From Astrothelium macrocarpum (Eukaryota > Ascomycota > Dothideomycetes > Trypetheliales > Trypetheliaceae): a DNA stretch of 64,000 nt. Of this stretch, positions 11,124 through 23,757 are shown one piece after another (within the stretch, counting starts at the first letter, position 1; each line of letters starts with the position of its first letter). Made by a program: the position numbers and the translations under genes. A model generated the notes under the pieces. That model was not told the origin of the DNA. It ran no database searches and worked only from the letters and a program-made list of their open reading frames with translations. The DNA lies in contig JAGEMR010000066.1 in assembly GCA_021030915.1 (NCBI GenBank), positions 1-64,000 on the forward strand, written 5' to 3'.

Positions 11124-14100
11124 GATGATGCACAAGCTGATAACGTAAAGCCGAAGGAATAGGTAGTAGGCTCGCGGTGGAAAAGAAGAAAACACCAACG
11201 AGGATTAAAGAAACGACCGTGAGCTGAACGAACGGAGCACGGTCTGTAGAAGGGAAACTTAAGAAAGTTATCCTACCTATCTGGCGCAGGATATGCAACC
11301 TGTGGGGAGAAAACGAGAGACTGGGGAGACATGACCTTGATATAAACAGCACGTTCTCTAAATTCTACGGACGATCTGGCAGCCGCACAAAGATACATAC
11401 GATACCATTCCGTGTCTGTTGCTCCCATTCTGGGACCAAACATGCCAAATTTCCATCCGGCGCTTGCAGTGGACAAAGTTCGCATCTCAGATGAGACCAG
11501 GTCGCGAACACCAAGCCATGTGAGTAGCTTTCCCAGAACCGCTCGCCACATGGTGCATAATTACGAGAGGACAGAAGTTGCGGCTATTTGCTAATCTCAA
11601 GTAGGAGCAAGCTTGCAGCACTGGTCTCGGCAAGATGCATGGCTCGCGCTGTGCGTGGGGTTCTGAGCATGGAGTAGCGTGCCAATCTTAACAGCTAGCT
11701 TCAGGGGTAGTCAGGAACTGGGCAGAACTGTCAAGGATTGGGCAACTTGGAGCTCGGGTAAGGTAGGTAGATGCGGAGGATGTTGTGTGTACGTACTTGG
11801 CGTTTCCGCTGCGGCTCTCCGCTCTCCGTGCCGATCTCCATAAATCCTTTGACCACCTGGGCTTTTTCCACAGCACACCATAGGTTGATTGCACGGCGGC
11901 AGCGCAGCGGAAGATTGATTTTTGCCAAAGCTGACATACTGCGTGGCTAGAATGCCGTGTCTGACCTTGCTTGAAATGAACCAATGAGCTCCGGGTACTC
12001 CGCACATTGCAGGAGCTGCAAACATACGGCGCTTCGAAACTGTGGACATTACCTGATCCATACTTTCCAAGACAGCCCTACTCATTGCACAGGATCTTTG
12101 ACACTGCCGAATACCACTTGCCAGAAATCTAGCGCATCGACAGAGATACGATGTCGACATCGCCCTGAAAATATATCGCCTCATCTCCACCTAATCCTCG
12201 GTATTTGATCTTCCTCAAATCTTCTATCCAATTCTAATCAAATTTGAAACGTCCACAAAACAGCTAAAGTCTAATAAGTCTGAGAGAAGTGGCTGCTGCA
12301 GATGATTTGCTGTTAACGTTTTTAATTCCTTTTTTTACTGCCCAAGGCTAATTATTAAGCAATTTCCTATTTTTGTACAGATGGCAAAGATGGCCCTCAA
12401 GCCCCTGTCAATCCTATCAGTCGATTGAGTATCTAGCAGAGTAACCGCTCACGCTACTGCAGTACTGAACATTGTTCCAGCCTGAAGTCCAGAGGCTCAG
12501 CGCACAAACTGGCAAAACCAACAACGCGATGAGATCGCAAAGCTCATCATACCAGCGCGAACATGCAGTAAAGTTCAATGACGACTGCTTATCTCTGAGC
12601 GCCTTCTAGACCAAAGCAAGTCATTCATGGAGTCCTTAATATTCCGCGATTACGGGCACGAGTTGCAGCCATCGCATAGACGTTTAGCTAAGTCAAACTT
12701 TAAAATAGACGATGTGGAGCGGAATACGCGAGGACCTGCAGCTGAATCAGACTCTGAAGCAACTCGTGCCGACCCCTAAAGAGAACTATGTGGACAAGGG
12801 AAAGAGGTTGTGGCTTTCGCTCGTGCAGCTTGGCTGCATCATCGTCCCATGGATTGTGGAGTTCTTCGTCTAGGTTGAGTCCCGAACAGCGATGCTGTAC
12901 GGAATACCTAGCACCGTATGTGTTTGTAGAAGACAGAAAGCTTGTGATGCTAATAGGAAGCAAACCAATCTCCTGAAGTTGTTGCGGATTGTCAAATCGC
13001 CTTCAGCCCGTGGTTCAATCAGAATTTCGAAGCATAGATTACCGATTCACTGTACAAGATTCCTAGCGAATGTCGATACATGTACTACAATACGAAGCTA
13101 TGCTCGTCGGACGTAAATCAAGGCATGAGAATGGGCCTACGAGGTTGATATTTGTCTAAAGATCAGAGCGGAAGACACAAGATGTGGCATTTACGTATAT
13201 ATGCCCTCAGCTAGATGCGGCCGTGAAGATTGATTGGAGAACTAATCCTCACGTCAGAGTACTTTCCTGCTCAACTTTTTAAAGGCTAAATATGCAAGGC
13301 ATCTAGCAATAGGCTGCTTAACTTGTTGATAGGCGTGAATTGCAGGGATCTTGAACTTGAAACATCTCCGCTTTAGTGGGTAAAAACATGTCTTGATTTG
13401 CATAAGGTATCTTAGACTTGGACCGCCACTACGGAGTACTTTGCCGACTGCATGCGTACCAGAGATAAATCTGCAGGATCATGCATGGCGTATGTGGTGT
13501 CGTTTCTTTATAGATGGTTCTGTTTATTATCAAATCCGATAGATACACGACCAGAAAGCCAGATGACAGAATTCAGACTTGAATTGAGATTTTGTAGCCA
13601 TCAGCTAACCTTGTTGTGTTGCACAGCCCAGAAGGATCGAAAGTCCGAACAACATGTTGGTCCGGAACACCACCGGAAATTTTGATACCACATGCGGCTT
13701 TCGAAAATCATGTCTGCACGATGCGTTCATAATGTGTCAGTTGGATTCAGACGGAAAGAGTAGGGCGGAAATTTATGATGGCAATATCGATCTAATTGAG
13801 GAATGACATAATATTGTCTGCGATGTAACAGATGGACTACTTTTTCCAAAATCCCTCGCTTTCTGTGCTGTATGACACAGTGAACTGGTTACATCGCATA
13901 AATGACCCATTACGCTTTCTTGTGCGGTTCTCCTCTTGCCACGTTGGAGCAGGTGATCAAAGTACGCCGGCTGGAGGTATATTTTGCGATTGACTGCAAT
14001 GATCAGTGTTAAACGCTTCAATCGTCGAAAAAAAGTCTGATGGAGAAGCGTACTACAAAGATGCATTGAACGGTGAAAATCAGGAAACCAGCTACTTCGT

Positions 14101-15543
14101 GCAGCGTATGCGCTCCTTTGCACGCACGACCTAGATAAAATGCTTTGGAGAATTTCGAACGCATTCTCAGCTTAGTCAAAATAATCGTATAGCTTTCCAA
14201 CTTCCCGCCGAAAAGGACCGTCCTTGCCTTGGATGATATATCTAGACCTACCCTAATAATTCCGAGTAGAAAATAGTTCAGAGCTCTTGTGTGAAGGTCT
14301 GACTAGATCGAAGTCCAGAACACCCAAAGAATTCTGATACCAAGAAGATGAAATTGACTAGATGGTTCGAAAACGAATCTATCTATCCGTCGCGTGCGCT
14401 AAAGCCATTTCCTCATCAACTTGTCATGTCCTGACAACCTTACCTGACACACGCGTACCGGAGTCAATAGTTCATCGCCAAGCTTTTAGACTATAATTAG
14501 GCAGTTGCTAAACGCGCTATTCACTGAAGTGCAATCAGGCCAAAAAACCTTGTATCGCTGTCGACATCACATGATCGGGAGGAAAGACGGACTGACATTT
14601 TTCCTCCATCCCATTTCTCTCCTTCTATAAATTGGCTAGCATCCTACAATTAACCTTTTTTCAAGCTGCCTACTTACCATTCTTTCACTGTTGGATTCAG
14701 GCGTTCAGATTTTCCATAGCCGTGGCTCAGCTGCTGCTTTGGTGGCTTCGTATGTTTGATTAGATAAGCGGGCGGCGGCGCTACCGACAGCCCCTTTCAC
14801 GCTTCAGACCCCATTCCCCAATAAATCCCACTATGATATTTAATTTCCACCATTTGGCCACTTTTGGCGAAATACTATGGCGATCGCTGATGTCGAGCAT
14901 GCTATCAGACCACCCTGCGACGCATCCTAGCAACCCTCGATCACGGACTGCCGCTTCAATCCGATGATGAAAGTGCTCTGCTACAAGCTTGAGAATGTCC
15001 GAGTAGTTGTGACAAGCGAATCCGCTGAGGGCCCCCTGGGAAGTAGTAATTGTCTTTGTGCTCTAATTTCTATTTTTCTCTTCAAGCATAAAAAGAAAGA
15101 AGGAAGGAAAGAGAAAACGGTTATTCCTTCTCACCCCGTTTCCGGCATTGCTTTTTAAGCCGCCCGCCCGAGAAGGCGAAATCCACCAAAGTATCCTGTA
15201 ATGCTCCGCAATTCGACACTTCAGCATTTTCGCGTATCTGAAGTGTGTGTAGTAGATTGATTATTATCGTATTGGTATCAGCATAGGTAGCCTTAGACAC
15301 ATCCGTGGCTGATGCTGCTCCGGAGTCCTTACAATCAACTTTCTACATCTCCGATCACCGCTCAAAAATTCTGAAATCATTATACTAAAATGAGTGCAAA
15401 GACGATGCTCCAAATTTGGTCTTTTCGTGCTTCTGATAGGACTCTATCTCAGGATTATTTCTTACATGGATCGTTAATGGCTTCTAATTGCCTGAAACGG
15501 CATAGAGTCCTCACTACAAAAGCGTGCGGCGAATTAGTAGACA
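11124..15543. other. 4.4-kb gene-poor interval
   Basis: Only short, overlapping frames without recognisable domains occur here. The longest is 159 codons on the minus strand at 11711-12190, with the composition of a chance frame. The first few hundred bases are presumably the laccase promoter. A TATA-like box (CTATAAATTGG, about 14625-14640) is followed by a pyrimidine-rich leader, but no credible coding region follows, so it may be the promoter of a lost gene or of a non-coding transcript. No tRNA was recognised by eye. Confidence 0.45.
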
Positions 15544-15790
15544 TCTCCTGCTGCGACCCCTACCTAGTGCCGAAGTTTCTGTTCATTGCGTCATATTCGA
15601 CCCTGCGCTGAACAACATAAGGCTAATTTTTATCTCTACTGATTCATTCATCACAATATCTATTAATATTTATATATATTCGAATTTTTTGATATTTATG
15701 AGATCTTTTTTAATCTGATATCTCGAGATTTCTTCTATATGAGTTATATCATGGCCATTCGGTTTTGCCGGGATCCAATCCTTTGGATGT
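15544..15790. repeat. Dispersed repeat, RIP-mutated copy
   Basis: This segment aligns with 17585-17850 in the same orientation. A near-identical core (GCCGAAGTTTC, CATTGCGTCATATTCGACCC) is followed by about 150 bp in which almost every difference is G in the other copy to A here, or C to T; for example GGTGCTTGTGCAT there reads AATATTTATATAT here. This is the textbook signature of RIP on one copy. The repeat family is unknown. Confidence 0.75.
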
Positions 15791-15952
15791 TAAAGTGAAC
15801 GCTGTTTTTGGGATCTAAGAACATGTTTGGATGGTGTTATATATTTTTGAATGTTTGTCGTGCAGAGTAGGTAATTAAACTTCAAACAGTAAACAAAGCC
15901 GTATTTAGACTAAAATAGATTGGAACAAAGAGAATCATGAGAGGTGATGTTG

Positions 15953-16985
15953 TCAATGAAACTTGGGCTTTCGAAAGGCAAAGGGCCCAGTGTACTGGTG
16001 CTCAAAAGCAAGCTCTTCATCGCTAATGATTCTGAGGTCCATCGCATCATCTTTCGGACCAGATCTAAACCCGCCTGCGTCTTTGAGTTCCAAAATTTTT
16101 AAAAAAAATGCTATCCGGAAGACGGGCGTAAGAGATTTCTCCAACACCCGGTATAAGACAAGACCGGTGGCGCAATTGCAAATTGTTCATGCAGTCACCC
16201 GAATAGGCATCCTCGGCTGCATCGTCGTCAGATACAAAGCCAGTGTTAATGTCTCCATCGCTGTCTTGGGACTTTGGGTTGAATCTGCTACCCCACGTTG
16301 GGGCAGTGATAATCCAGAATCCACCTTCTGTTAATGATTTTGTCAGGCAGAATCCGCACTTGTTCCAGCTTTCGCCCGCATTCCTAGACCAAATACGACC
16401 TACGATGATGAATCGGCCAACATCATTCTCACAAGGTGTTTCAGTGGGATTTTCCGGACAACATTTCGAATGAGAAGCTAGCCACTTATCATCACATCTT
16501 TCGACATGGCAAATGCACCATGTTTCACCTTCCTGGATTGGTGGAAGCACGTACGGATGTCCTGCTCGATCTATGTGGCAATTCCCTCCATCTGCGAGCA
16601 ACTGGAAGCTATATTCGACCGGACCGCACGACCCAATCTTGAAAATGTCGGAGTCATTGCTGATATAGACCGTTCTGCTGCTCAGCATGCATCGGAATGA
16701 TTCGATAATGTCATCATCTGTTAGAGAGTCGTCCATCGTGAGCAACTGAGTGAGTAGGTCTTCTTGCGTTCGAAAACGAGCAACTGGAGGCTGTGGAGGT
16801 TCCGCAACTGCAGTAGCTTCGGCGTGTGGTTTTTGTTGTTGTCGTGATTGTTGTGGTTGGTTTTGAGCGTCGGCTTGCAGCTGCCTCTTGACATCCATAA
16901 CAAGACTTGGTAGCGCCAGCTCCAGTGCTTCTTTGACTGCTTGCTGGATGGCGGCTTTGGTCGCCTCATCAAGAGTGGACGTCAT
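15953..16985 (-). CDS. Unknown protein, Gln-rich N-terminal part, Cys-rich middle
   Basis: I do not recognise this protein. The N-terminal part (residues 1-80) is helical and then Gln/Pro-rich. The middle has about ten cysteines (CICHVERCDD, SKCCPENPTETPC, KCGFCL) and could form disulphides or bind metal. No signal peptide or membrane segment is seen. The frame starting at 16985 runs open to 16065, but its last residues look unnatural. A GT-AG intron at 16198-16111 (phase 1, minus strand) joins it to a better C-terminus (FRSGPKDDAMDLRIISDEE) ending at 15953, giving 314 aa. A one-base slip in the T8 run at about 16101-16108 (minus-strand Ts) would give almost the same ending, so assembly error is an alternative. 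It sits between the two copies of the dispersed repeat. Confidence 0.55.
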
Positions 16986-17475
16986 ATCTATGGTGCTGAT
17001 ATTGAGCTGCGGATTTTGACCATGTTCTGTCTCAGATGGGCAGCTTAAATATTGATAACTATGATAAAGAAACTTCTCGAGGCCGTGTCATTGGCCAGCA
17101 ACACTTCCGCTTTCGTTCACAACCTCCACGATTTCTTTGATCAAATCCTCTTTCATTGCGTTTTGGTTGGCAGCAAAACAGCATTGCATGCGGCGACTAC
17201 TGTTATGTACAGCTGACTTTTCTTGTTCCTTTCTCTGTGCAGCTTTACAGAATGTGTAAATTTGTTCTATGCTGTAGAAAATTACGCACCGGCCGCCCCT
17301 TAATTTTCATCGGATGGGCCATAACAAGAATGGCAACACAACAATCAAGAGTGTTCCTAAGGTCCATTGGTTTGGGATGGAGCTTGTCGCTCCTCACTAC
17401 AAATACTTTGAAAGTTGCAGGTGAATGCGCTAGTCAGGACTGTGAAAGGCTGCCTTTCTCGCTCATTCGTCTGTT

Positions 17476-17476
<1 letters not shown>

Positions 17477-17511
<35 letters not shown>
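17477..17511. repeat. Poly-T tract of 35
   Basis: An uninterrupted run of 35 T lies just left of the intact repeat copy. Read on the minus strand it is an A35 tail following that repeat, which is how non-LTR retroposons (LINE or SINE type) end. A simple mononucleotide microsatellite is the alternative. Confidence 0.9.
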
Positions 17512-17512
<1 letters not shown>

Positions 17513-17584
17513 GGTTTCAGAATGTCTACTCTATGTACTAACTAGTCGAATCATCAATACATATGAGTGTGTATAGATATATTT

Positions 17585-17850
17585 CCTGTCCTGACGATGG
17601 TATTCCCTGGTGCCGAAGTTTCCGTGCATTGCGTCATATTCGACCCTGCGGCTGGCGGCGTGGGGTTGATTTTCATCTATGCTTACCTTACCTCACCCAC
17701 TGCAACTCTTGCTGGTGCTTGTGCATATGTGGGTTTTTTGACGCTTATGTGATCCTTTTCCATCCAGCGTCTCGAGATTTCTCCTGTACGAGTCATATTA
17801 TTGCCACTTGGGTTTGCCGCTCGACGAGATCTAAAGAACCTGCCATTAGG
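17585..17850. repeat. Dispersed repeat, intact copy
   Basis: This is the unmutated partner of 15544-15790. It has ordinary GC content and stays open as a short frame (VSVHCVIFDPAAGG onward) whose reading is partly preserved in the mutated copy. It ends about 100 bp before the REI1 start codon, so it may overlap the REI1 promoter or leader. The function and origin of the repeat are unknown. Confidence 0.7.
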
Positions 17851-17948
17851 TGGCGGATGTTGTTCTGTGGATTTTCTCTTCACCAGGCCATGCTACCGAC
17901 AGAACTGGGTATAATCTTACGGGTCGAGTCTTCCAAGCGGGCATCACA

Positions 17949-19725
17949 ATGTCGGCCTCTTCTACAGTAAATGAAGTCTCTCATCCATTTACCTGCAATT
18001 CTTGTCAGGTTGCCTTTCGATCGAGCGAACAACAGCGAACTCACATGCAGAGCGATTGGCAGTAGGTCACAACGATCCGGCTGACGATGTAAATCTATTG
18101 ACTTCTTGCCTAGTCGGTACAACTTGAAAAGACGAGTCGCTTCCCTTCCTCCCTTGTCCTCTGAAATATTTGCTGAGAAGGTGCTCGCGAACAAGGCATC
18201 GGTTGCTGCCACTGCTGCAAAAGCGTCATTTGAGAAGACATGTGAAGCATGTAAAAAGACCTATTATAGCGAAAATGCCTATCAAAACCATCTCAGTAGC
18301 TCAAGACACCGAGCGCTGGTTACAAAGATGAGCAATCGGGTAGCGGAAAGAGAGGGAGACGCTGCATCTATGATGAGCTCTACATTCTCTCTGGGGGAGC
18401 CTCTGCAAACTCCTGTCAGTACCTCCGGAGATCCGATGGCCGAAGAAGAATTTGCGAAAGTGGTCAATGGTATGAAAGAGGCATCGCTGAAAGACGGAGA
18501 ACTAAGGTCGCCCATATCAAGACGTCCTCATAGGCCAACACCATCAGAAACTCATAACCAAACAGAACACCCTATATCCAAAACAGTTACGGAGACGTCT
18601 ACGGTATCTACACATGACTCGACAGCCACGTCAGCCGATCCGCTGCAGCAATGTCTGTTCTGTAACCACTGTTCACCCAACCTATCGTTGAATTTAGAAC
18701 ACATGACAAAGCAACATGGACTTTTCATCCCAGAGAAGAATTATCTTGTTGATGTGGAAGGGCTGATCCAATATCTCCACGAAAAGATTACGGGTCTGCA
18801 TGAATGTCTATATTGTCATCAAACCAAGCACACAGTTGTTGGAATCCAGGCTCATATGCGGGATGTAGGACATTGCATGCTGGCGTATGATGATAAAGAG
18901 GACATGCTGGAGATTGGAGAATTCTACGATTTTCGGAGCACATACTCTGATGAAGAAGAGGAAGAAGAGTTGGAGGGCGCGGAAAAATATCAATCTCGCG
19001 GTGCTAAACTTGGCGCTAAACGGGATGAGACTATCCAAGTCTTGGGTACCAGCGGAAGTGGGGAGGAGGAAGTATTGGAAGAAGACGAAGACGGTTGGGA
19101 GAGCGACAGTACGCTTTCGTCTGTTCCGACGGATGAAATCGGTGCTGTACCTATTCAAGACTTTTCTCATCGCTACCAAAAGCTAGGAAAGCACCGGCAC
19201 CACTCGCATAGTGATCCACGTCCGCACCACAATTCGGATGGATTCCATTCCCATGCACATCATGTACCTCACGCTGTTTACCATGATGAGTTCGAGATGC
19301 ACTTACCTTCTGGTCGCACGGCCGGACACCGATCCCTGAACAAATACTACCGACAAAATCTACGGAATTATGCTCCGCCAGCAGAACGAGCACAACGGCG
19401 CATGATCAACAATGGTTCTGATTCGGATACGGAAATGGAGGAACAGACGTCTCCGCGTGGTCGAGAGCGGAATCGTGCCGTTGTCACTCGTGCGAATGGA
19501 GGGCTTGGAATGGTGGGAGTTTCGGAACCGAAAAAGAGGGAAGCTAGAACCATTGAGAAGAGAGAGCGCAGAAAGGAACAGCGAGCCCAAGCGCGATTCC
19601 AGTGGGGCAACGAGAGGCGGTCGAACTATCAAAAACATTATAGGGTACGTATTGAAGACGTTGAGAGCTGTAGCGTCTGTGAACACCTGCTGATTTGAAC
19701 TTATTAGGACCCCCTTCTTCAGTGA
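17949..19725 (+). CDS. REI1: REI1-type pre-60S ribosome maturation factor
   Basis: Cytosolic zinc-finger protein (yeast Rei1/Reh1, human ZNF622) that removes Arx1/Alb1 from the late 60S subunit and probes the exit tunnel. Exons 17949-18061, 18114-19644 and 19708-19725 give 553 aa. Four Cys/His fingers are visible: the N-terminal CNSCQVAF...H...H finger, whose last His is completed across intron 1 (reading DWHRYNLKRR, a Rei1 hallmark), CEACKKTYYSENAYQNH, CLFCNHCSPNL, and CLYCHQTKHTVVGIQAHMRDVGH. An acidic stretch follows, then a basic C-terminus. The third exon encodes only five residues (DPLLQ) and completes the conserved ending QKHYRDPLLQ; without it the reading would run on into intron sequence. 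Expression is presumably constitutive. Confidence 0.95.
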
Positions 19726-20273
19726 TTGCGTTTAGTTGCATGGCCTTGCATTTGGAGGCGTTCAAATCTTGAGGATAGATTTGACCATGGTGACGTCAAT
19801 GAGCTTTGATTCGGCTGATCATGGGTGAGTGCGTACTGTATGATCGTAGGATTGGGAGCACTCAACGACAGACGGAAAACAGCATTATATCAATTTATCT
19901 ATAGATAACGTGATGTCACATATTTAGACTTACAAGATGACAATTATGAATCAGCACAGAATACTTTGCGCGTGACTGACACCTTGCCAGAGCGGTAGCG
20001 CATGTAACATGTGATTGGCCGTCGGCGGTTGCAGGCTCCGCGATGCACGAGCCACGTCCAAAATAATCAAATGTAAACAAAGCCACCGCTACCTACTCCC
20101 ACTCTACTTTACCTCGTCTTCCGAATACAGGTCGTGAGCTCGCGATTGATTCCCGGATGCTCGTCTACTAATCCACAGCAGCCTTGATCATCTCCCAGCA
20201 CTCTGCATTCTTCTGCCTAGACCAATATACAACTACTTTTGCATGCGAGTAAACATACATGACATAGCAAAAC
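19726..20273. other. Intergenic, 3' of REI1 and promoter of spindle-pole gene
   Basis: No gene was found in this 548-bp stretch. It includes the 3' UTR of REI1 and a pyrimidine-rich leader (about 20090-20270) before the next start codon. Confidence 0.5.
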
Positions 20274-23200
20274 ATGGCACCCTCACCTTCTGCTCAGCAG
20301 CAGCGCGCCCGAATCATTCGTGACCTTACTCAGGACCGTGTTCGCACTAGAGGCACGAATTCTGATGCCGGCTCAAATCTGGAGCGCGATGCTACCTCGA
20401 CCACCATTTCCTCCTTCGACCCAGAACACGAAGCTCTGAACTCAACACGTCAAATGGATAATTCAATCCAGCAAGCCCTACCAAATGCACCCGTGACAGA
20501 TTGGAGCAATGAGAAGAAATTTCAATATCTCGACGACGGCTATTGCATCGACTTGGTCGCTGCAGGGCGCCTTTTCGGCGACCCAAGTGAATCTTCTGAA
20601 AGCTCAATGTCAATTGAGATGGGACGTGGGAACAGGCGCACTTCTAAAACAACCCCGAATAAAAGCCTGCCTTCTGAAGATCCAACTGAGAACATGGTCT
20701 TTTCTATGGGCGATAACAGTCTGTATGAGGTAACGGCAACACCACCGGCCAAGCCCCGTTCAGATGCAAGACTGCGCGATGAACCAACCAAGAACAGTCT
20801 CAGAAAAGGCTCATCAGCAAAGCAAAGTGCCATTGCTCCCAGTGTGGAAAATCTCGCATCATCCGCACCGTTGAATGGACCATCCCCAGGAAGGAACAAA
20901 TCGAATACCTCCAAAAAGTCAAGCACACTTGCGCATATGCATGCAAGAGTCACTGACGAACATGATGGATCTTACCTCAGTGATGAACGTCCCCAACATA
21001 CTGCCACCCTTACGAAGAATACACGGTTTGGTAGCATTCGAAACAACTCGACACCAAAAAAAGCAATTCCTACCAAATTCACCGGAGACAATGGAATAGG
21101 CGGTGGGGCAAGTAGAGATGGTACACCCAAACGTGTCCAGCCAAATGCATCAACAAACATACCGGCTGTCTTGGGAGCTGGTACGGTTCAGTCCTTTACA
21201 CTTCCAGACCTGCCCAACATCACAGAACTTGTCTCTGGTGTCCGCGCCGACGGGACGCCGGTTTTCTCGCGCATGACCAAGCCTCGGTCTCGCTTTACGT
21301 CGGGCTCAAGCCGAACAACACCAAAGGGCTCGCAACCTATATATGTGCCGATTGATAGCCTCCCTTTGCCAGAAGAAGAAAAGGCCATATTCGCTTCACT
21401 CCAACTTTTACAAGAAAAGGTTGCTGAGCTTGAAATTGAAAAGGACCAGAAAGACCAGAAGCTTGGTGAGTATGAGAATGAGATTATCGAGTTGCGCGCT
21501 CAGGCGCAGGCTCAAAGGGAGAATCGACGCAACGACAGTGGTCTTGGCACCACAGATGACGAAGGTAAAGGACCTTCAAGTTGGAAGATTGACAGAGCCA
21601 GTAAGTCGTAAATCCTGGTGACATGACCGCCCATATCATATTGACCTTGAAACAGAGCTTGAGTCTTCGATGAAGTCATTGCAAGCCCGTCTGGACAAAT
21701 CTGAGCACCAGAAATCAGTCTCGGACATATCTGTCAAACGTATCACACAAGAGCGTGAGAATCTTGTTACTCAACTTGGAGTTGCTTATATGAATGTTGA
21801 AGAACTGAAGCGTGAACTTGAGTCTTTGAAAGCGCAGAACATGTATTTGGAAAAGGAGAATGATCTTTTTGTGAAGGAAAACGAGGCCTTTCGCGTTGAG
21901 AACCAGGCTTTGAGGGAACAATTAGCAAGACAAATGGGCCGACATGAAGAGGAGACTCAAAATTGGACGAAGAAGGAGGAACACCTTCGCTCAAAAATCC
22001 AGAAGAGAGAAAACGCCGTCAAGGAAGCTCGTGAGATTACTAGAGAGTTGCTCTTAGCACGCAACGAGACGCAAGAACTACTGACTGCGAAAGGCCAGAA
22101 GAAACAGTCTCTTTCTCAAAATGTAAGGCGTGCGACTGCCAGGGTGGAGAAAGATACCCAAACCAAAATCTCGGACCGCATTGAGCAAGAGCTTCGACGA
22201 ACCAAATCTGATGGTGCGGCTTGCCCGGCTCTCGCATCACCTTCAAAGCAGTCGTCAAGCCACAAGAAGCTCGAATCAGATACTCAATTAAAACTACGTG
22301 ACAAGAGCAAAATTGACGCCTTCGATACGGGTGCAGTCCAACCGACAGAGGCATTATCTGATGACTCTGTAAGCGATGTCGAATCTACCACGGATCTCGA
22401 TATGGTCAAACAACGATCTCGTGCTCGAGAAAACACCACAAAGAATCAGAACCAAAGCCACACGCAAAATTCTGTCAGAGACGTAACTTTACAAAGTATG
22501 AGTGAGGGAGGAGGAGATCTTGCCAGTATGCGTGCTGCTCTCGAAGAGGAGAGAAAGACATTACGCGAAGCTCGTGCCATTGCCGCTCAACAAGCAGACG
22601 AAGTCGAGGAGACCACCCGCTCCGCAATTATTGGTGAGAAACCAGTTGTCCAGGCATTGAAGCGGAAAGGCTCCCTCCAAAGCACTGCTCAACCATCAGG
22701 CGCCGGCGCAGCCACTGCGTCTACACGAGACGCAAGCAGCGACGAGCCCAAACCAGCAGAGATTCATCAGCAAAACAAGGACGATACCAAGGCATCCCGC
22801 TCTCGACGAACATCTAGTGCCGCTCGTGCTGGCAAGCAAACACAAGACAACACCGTCAACTCCAGCACAAGCAGAACGTCCCGCCGCCACCGCAGCACTG
22901 GCATCGAAGACTTTGAAGAGATGACCTCCGCCTTCATCCTTCCAGACATCACCCTCCACCCCAAAAACCCCACCACCACCGACGACAACCGGCCCACCCT
23001 CACCGCCAACGCCAAACAAGTCCTCCACTCCCTCGCCCCCCACTCCCCAAACACCTGCACCATCTGCCCGACCCTCCTCGCCTCCCACGCCGCCACCGCG
23101 CACGCCACCACGGCCTCCGCCTCCGCCGTCGCAGCCTTCAACCCAGTCCCCATCACGCAGCGGCCCGAAGCCGCAGGCGCCGCCGCAGCAGGCGAAGCCG

Positions 23201-23757
23201 ACGTCACGCTGCGCCCGACGCAGGCGCCGCGCGCCGCGCTGCTCGCGGCCCTCGCCCGCACCCACGACGACGTCGCGCACACCAAAGCCGCGCTGCGCGC
23301 CGCCGAGGCCGCGTACGCCAAGTGTGACCCCGCGGTCGGGCGAAGGCGGCGCGTGGCGGCGGCAAGGCGCGTCGAGGCGCTGGTGCAGCGCGTGGAGCGG
23401 CGGAGCGAGGTGGTGTATGCGCTTTATGACGTGCTGGAGGGGTTGAAGGGAGATGGGGAAGGGGTTGAGGAGGGGGGGGTGGATGGGAGGGCGTTGGATG
23501 CGACGTTGCAGAGCGTGGGCATTGATCCGACGGATGAGCTGGGCGAGGCGGTGAAGGAGGCTGTGGTTGGGGGTGCGGAGGAGGGGAGGGTGAAGAAGAG
23601 TGTGGGCTTTGGGATGAGGGGTGGGAAGGGGGGACTGCCGGACGGGTTTTATAGTGATGTTGAGGATGAGGAGTTGCCGTGGGAGGGTATTGTTACGGAT
23701 GGTGAGAGTGTGGCGAGTGGAAAGGTGGGAAGGGCGAGGAGGGGTAGTGGGTTTTAG
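20274..23757 (+). CDS. Spindle-pole-body protein with Cep57 microtubule-binding domain (Ppc89-like)
   Basis: Exons 20274-21600 and 21656-23757 give 1142 aa. The N-terminal third is disordered and Ser/Thr/Lys-rich. Coiled coil runs from about residue 375 to 600 (heptad-like leucines, e.g. VTQLGVAYMNVEELKREL). The C-terminal part carries the Cep57 microtubule-binding signature: a helix (RAALLAALARTHDDVAHTK), CDPAVGRRRRVAAAR and VVYALYDVLEG. In fungi this layout is typical of Ppc89, a core spindle-pole-body scaffold in fission yeast that recruits Sid4/septation and nucleation factors. A pericentrin-like relative is the alternative. The last 800 bp show an extreme C-rich to G-rich switch (about 23330) that continues beyond the stop codon. 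Confidence 0.8.

Noticed and set aside
11711..12190. 159-codon minus-strand frame in the gene-poor interval
   Set aside because: Cys/Ser/Arg-rich, no domain, no splice partners, overlaps similar-length frames in other phases.
13630..14345. Weak similarity between about 13640-13690 and 14308-14345
   Set aside because: Roughly 30 bp with several differences and no clear extension; could be chance or a very old repeat.
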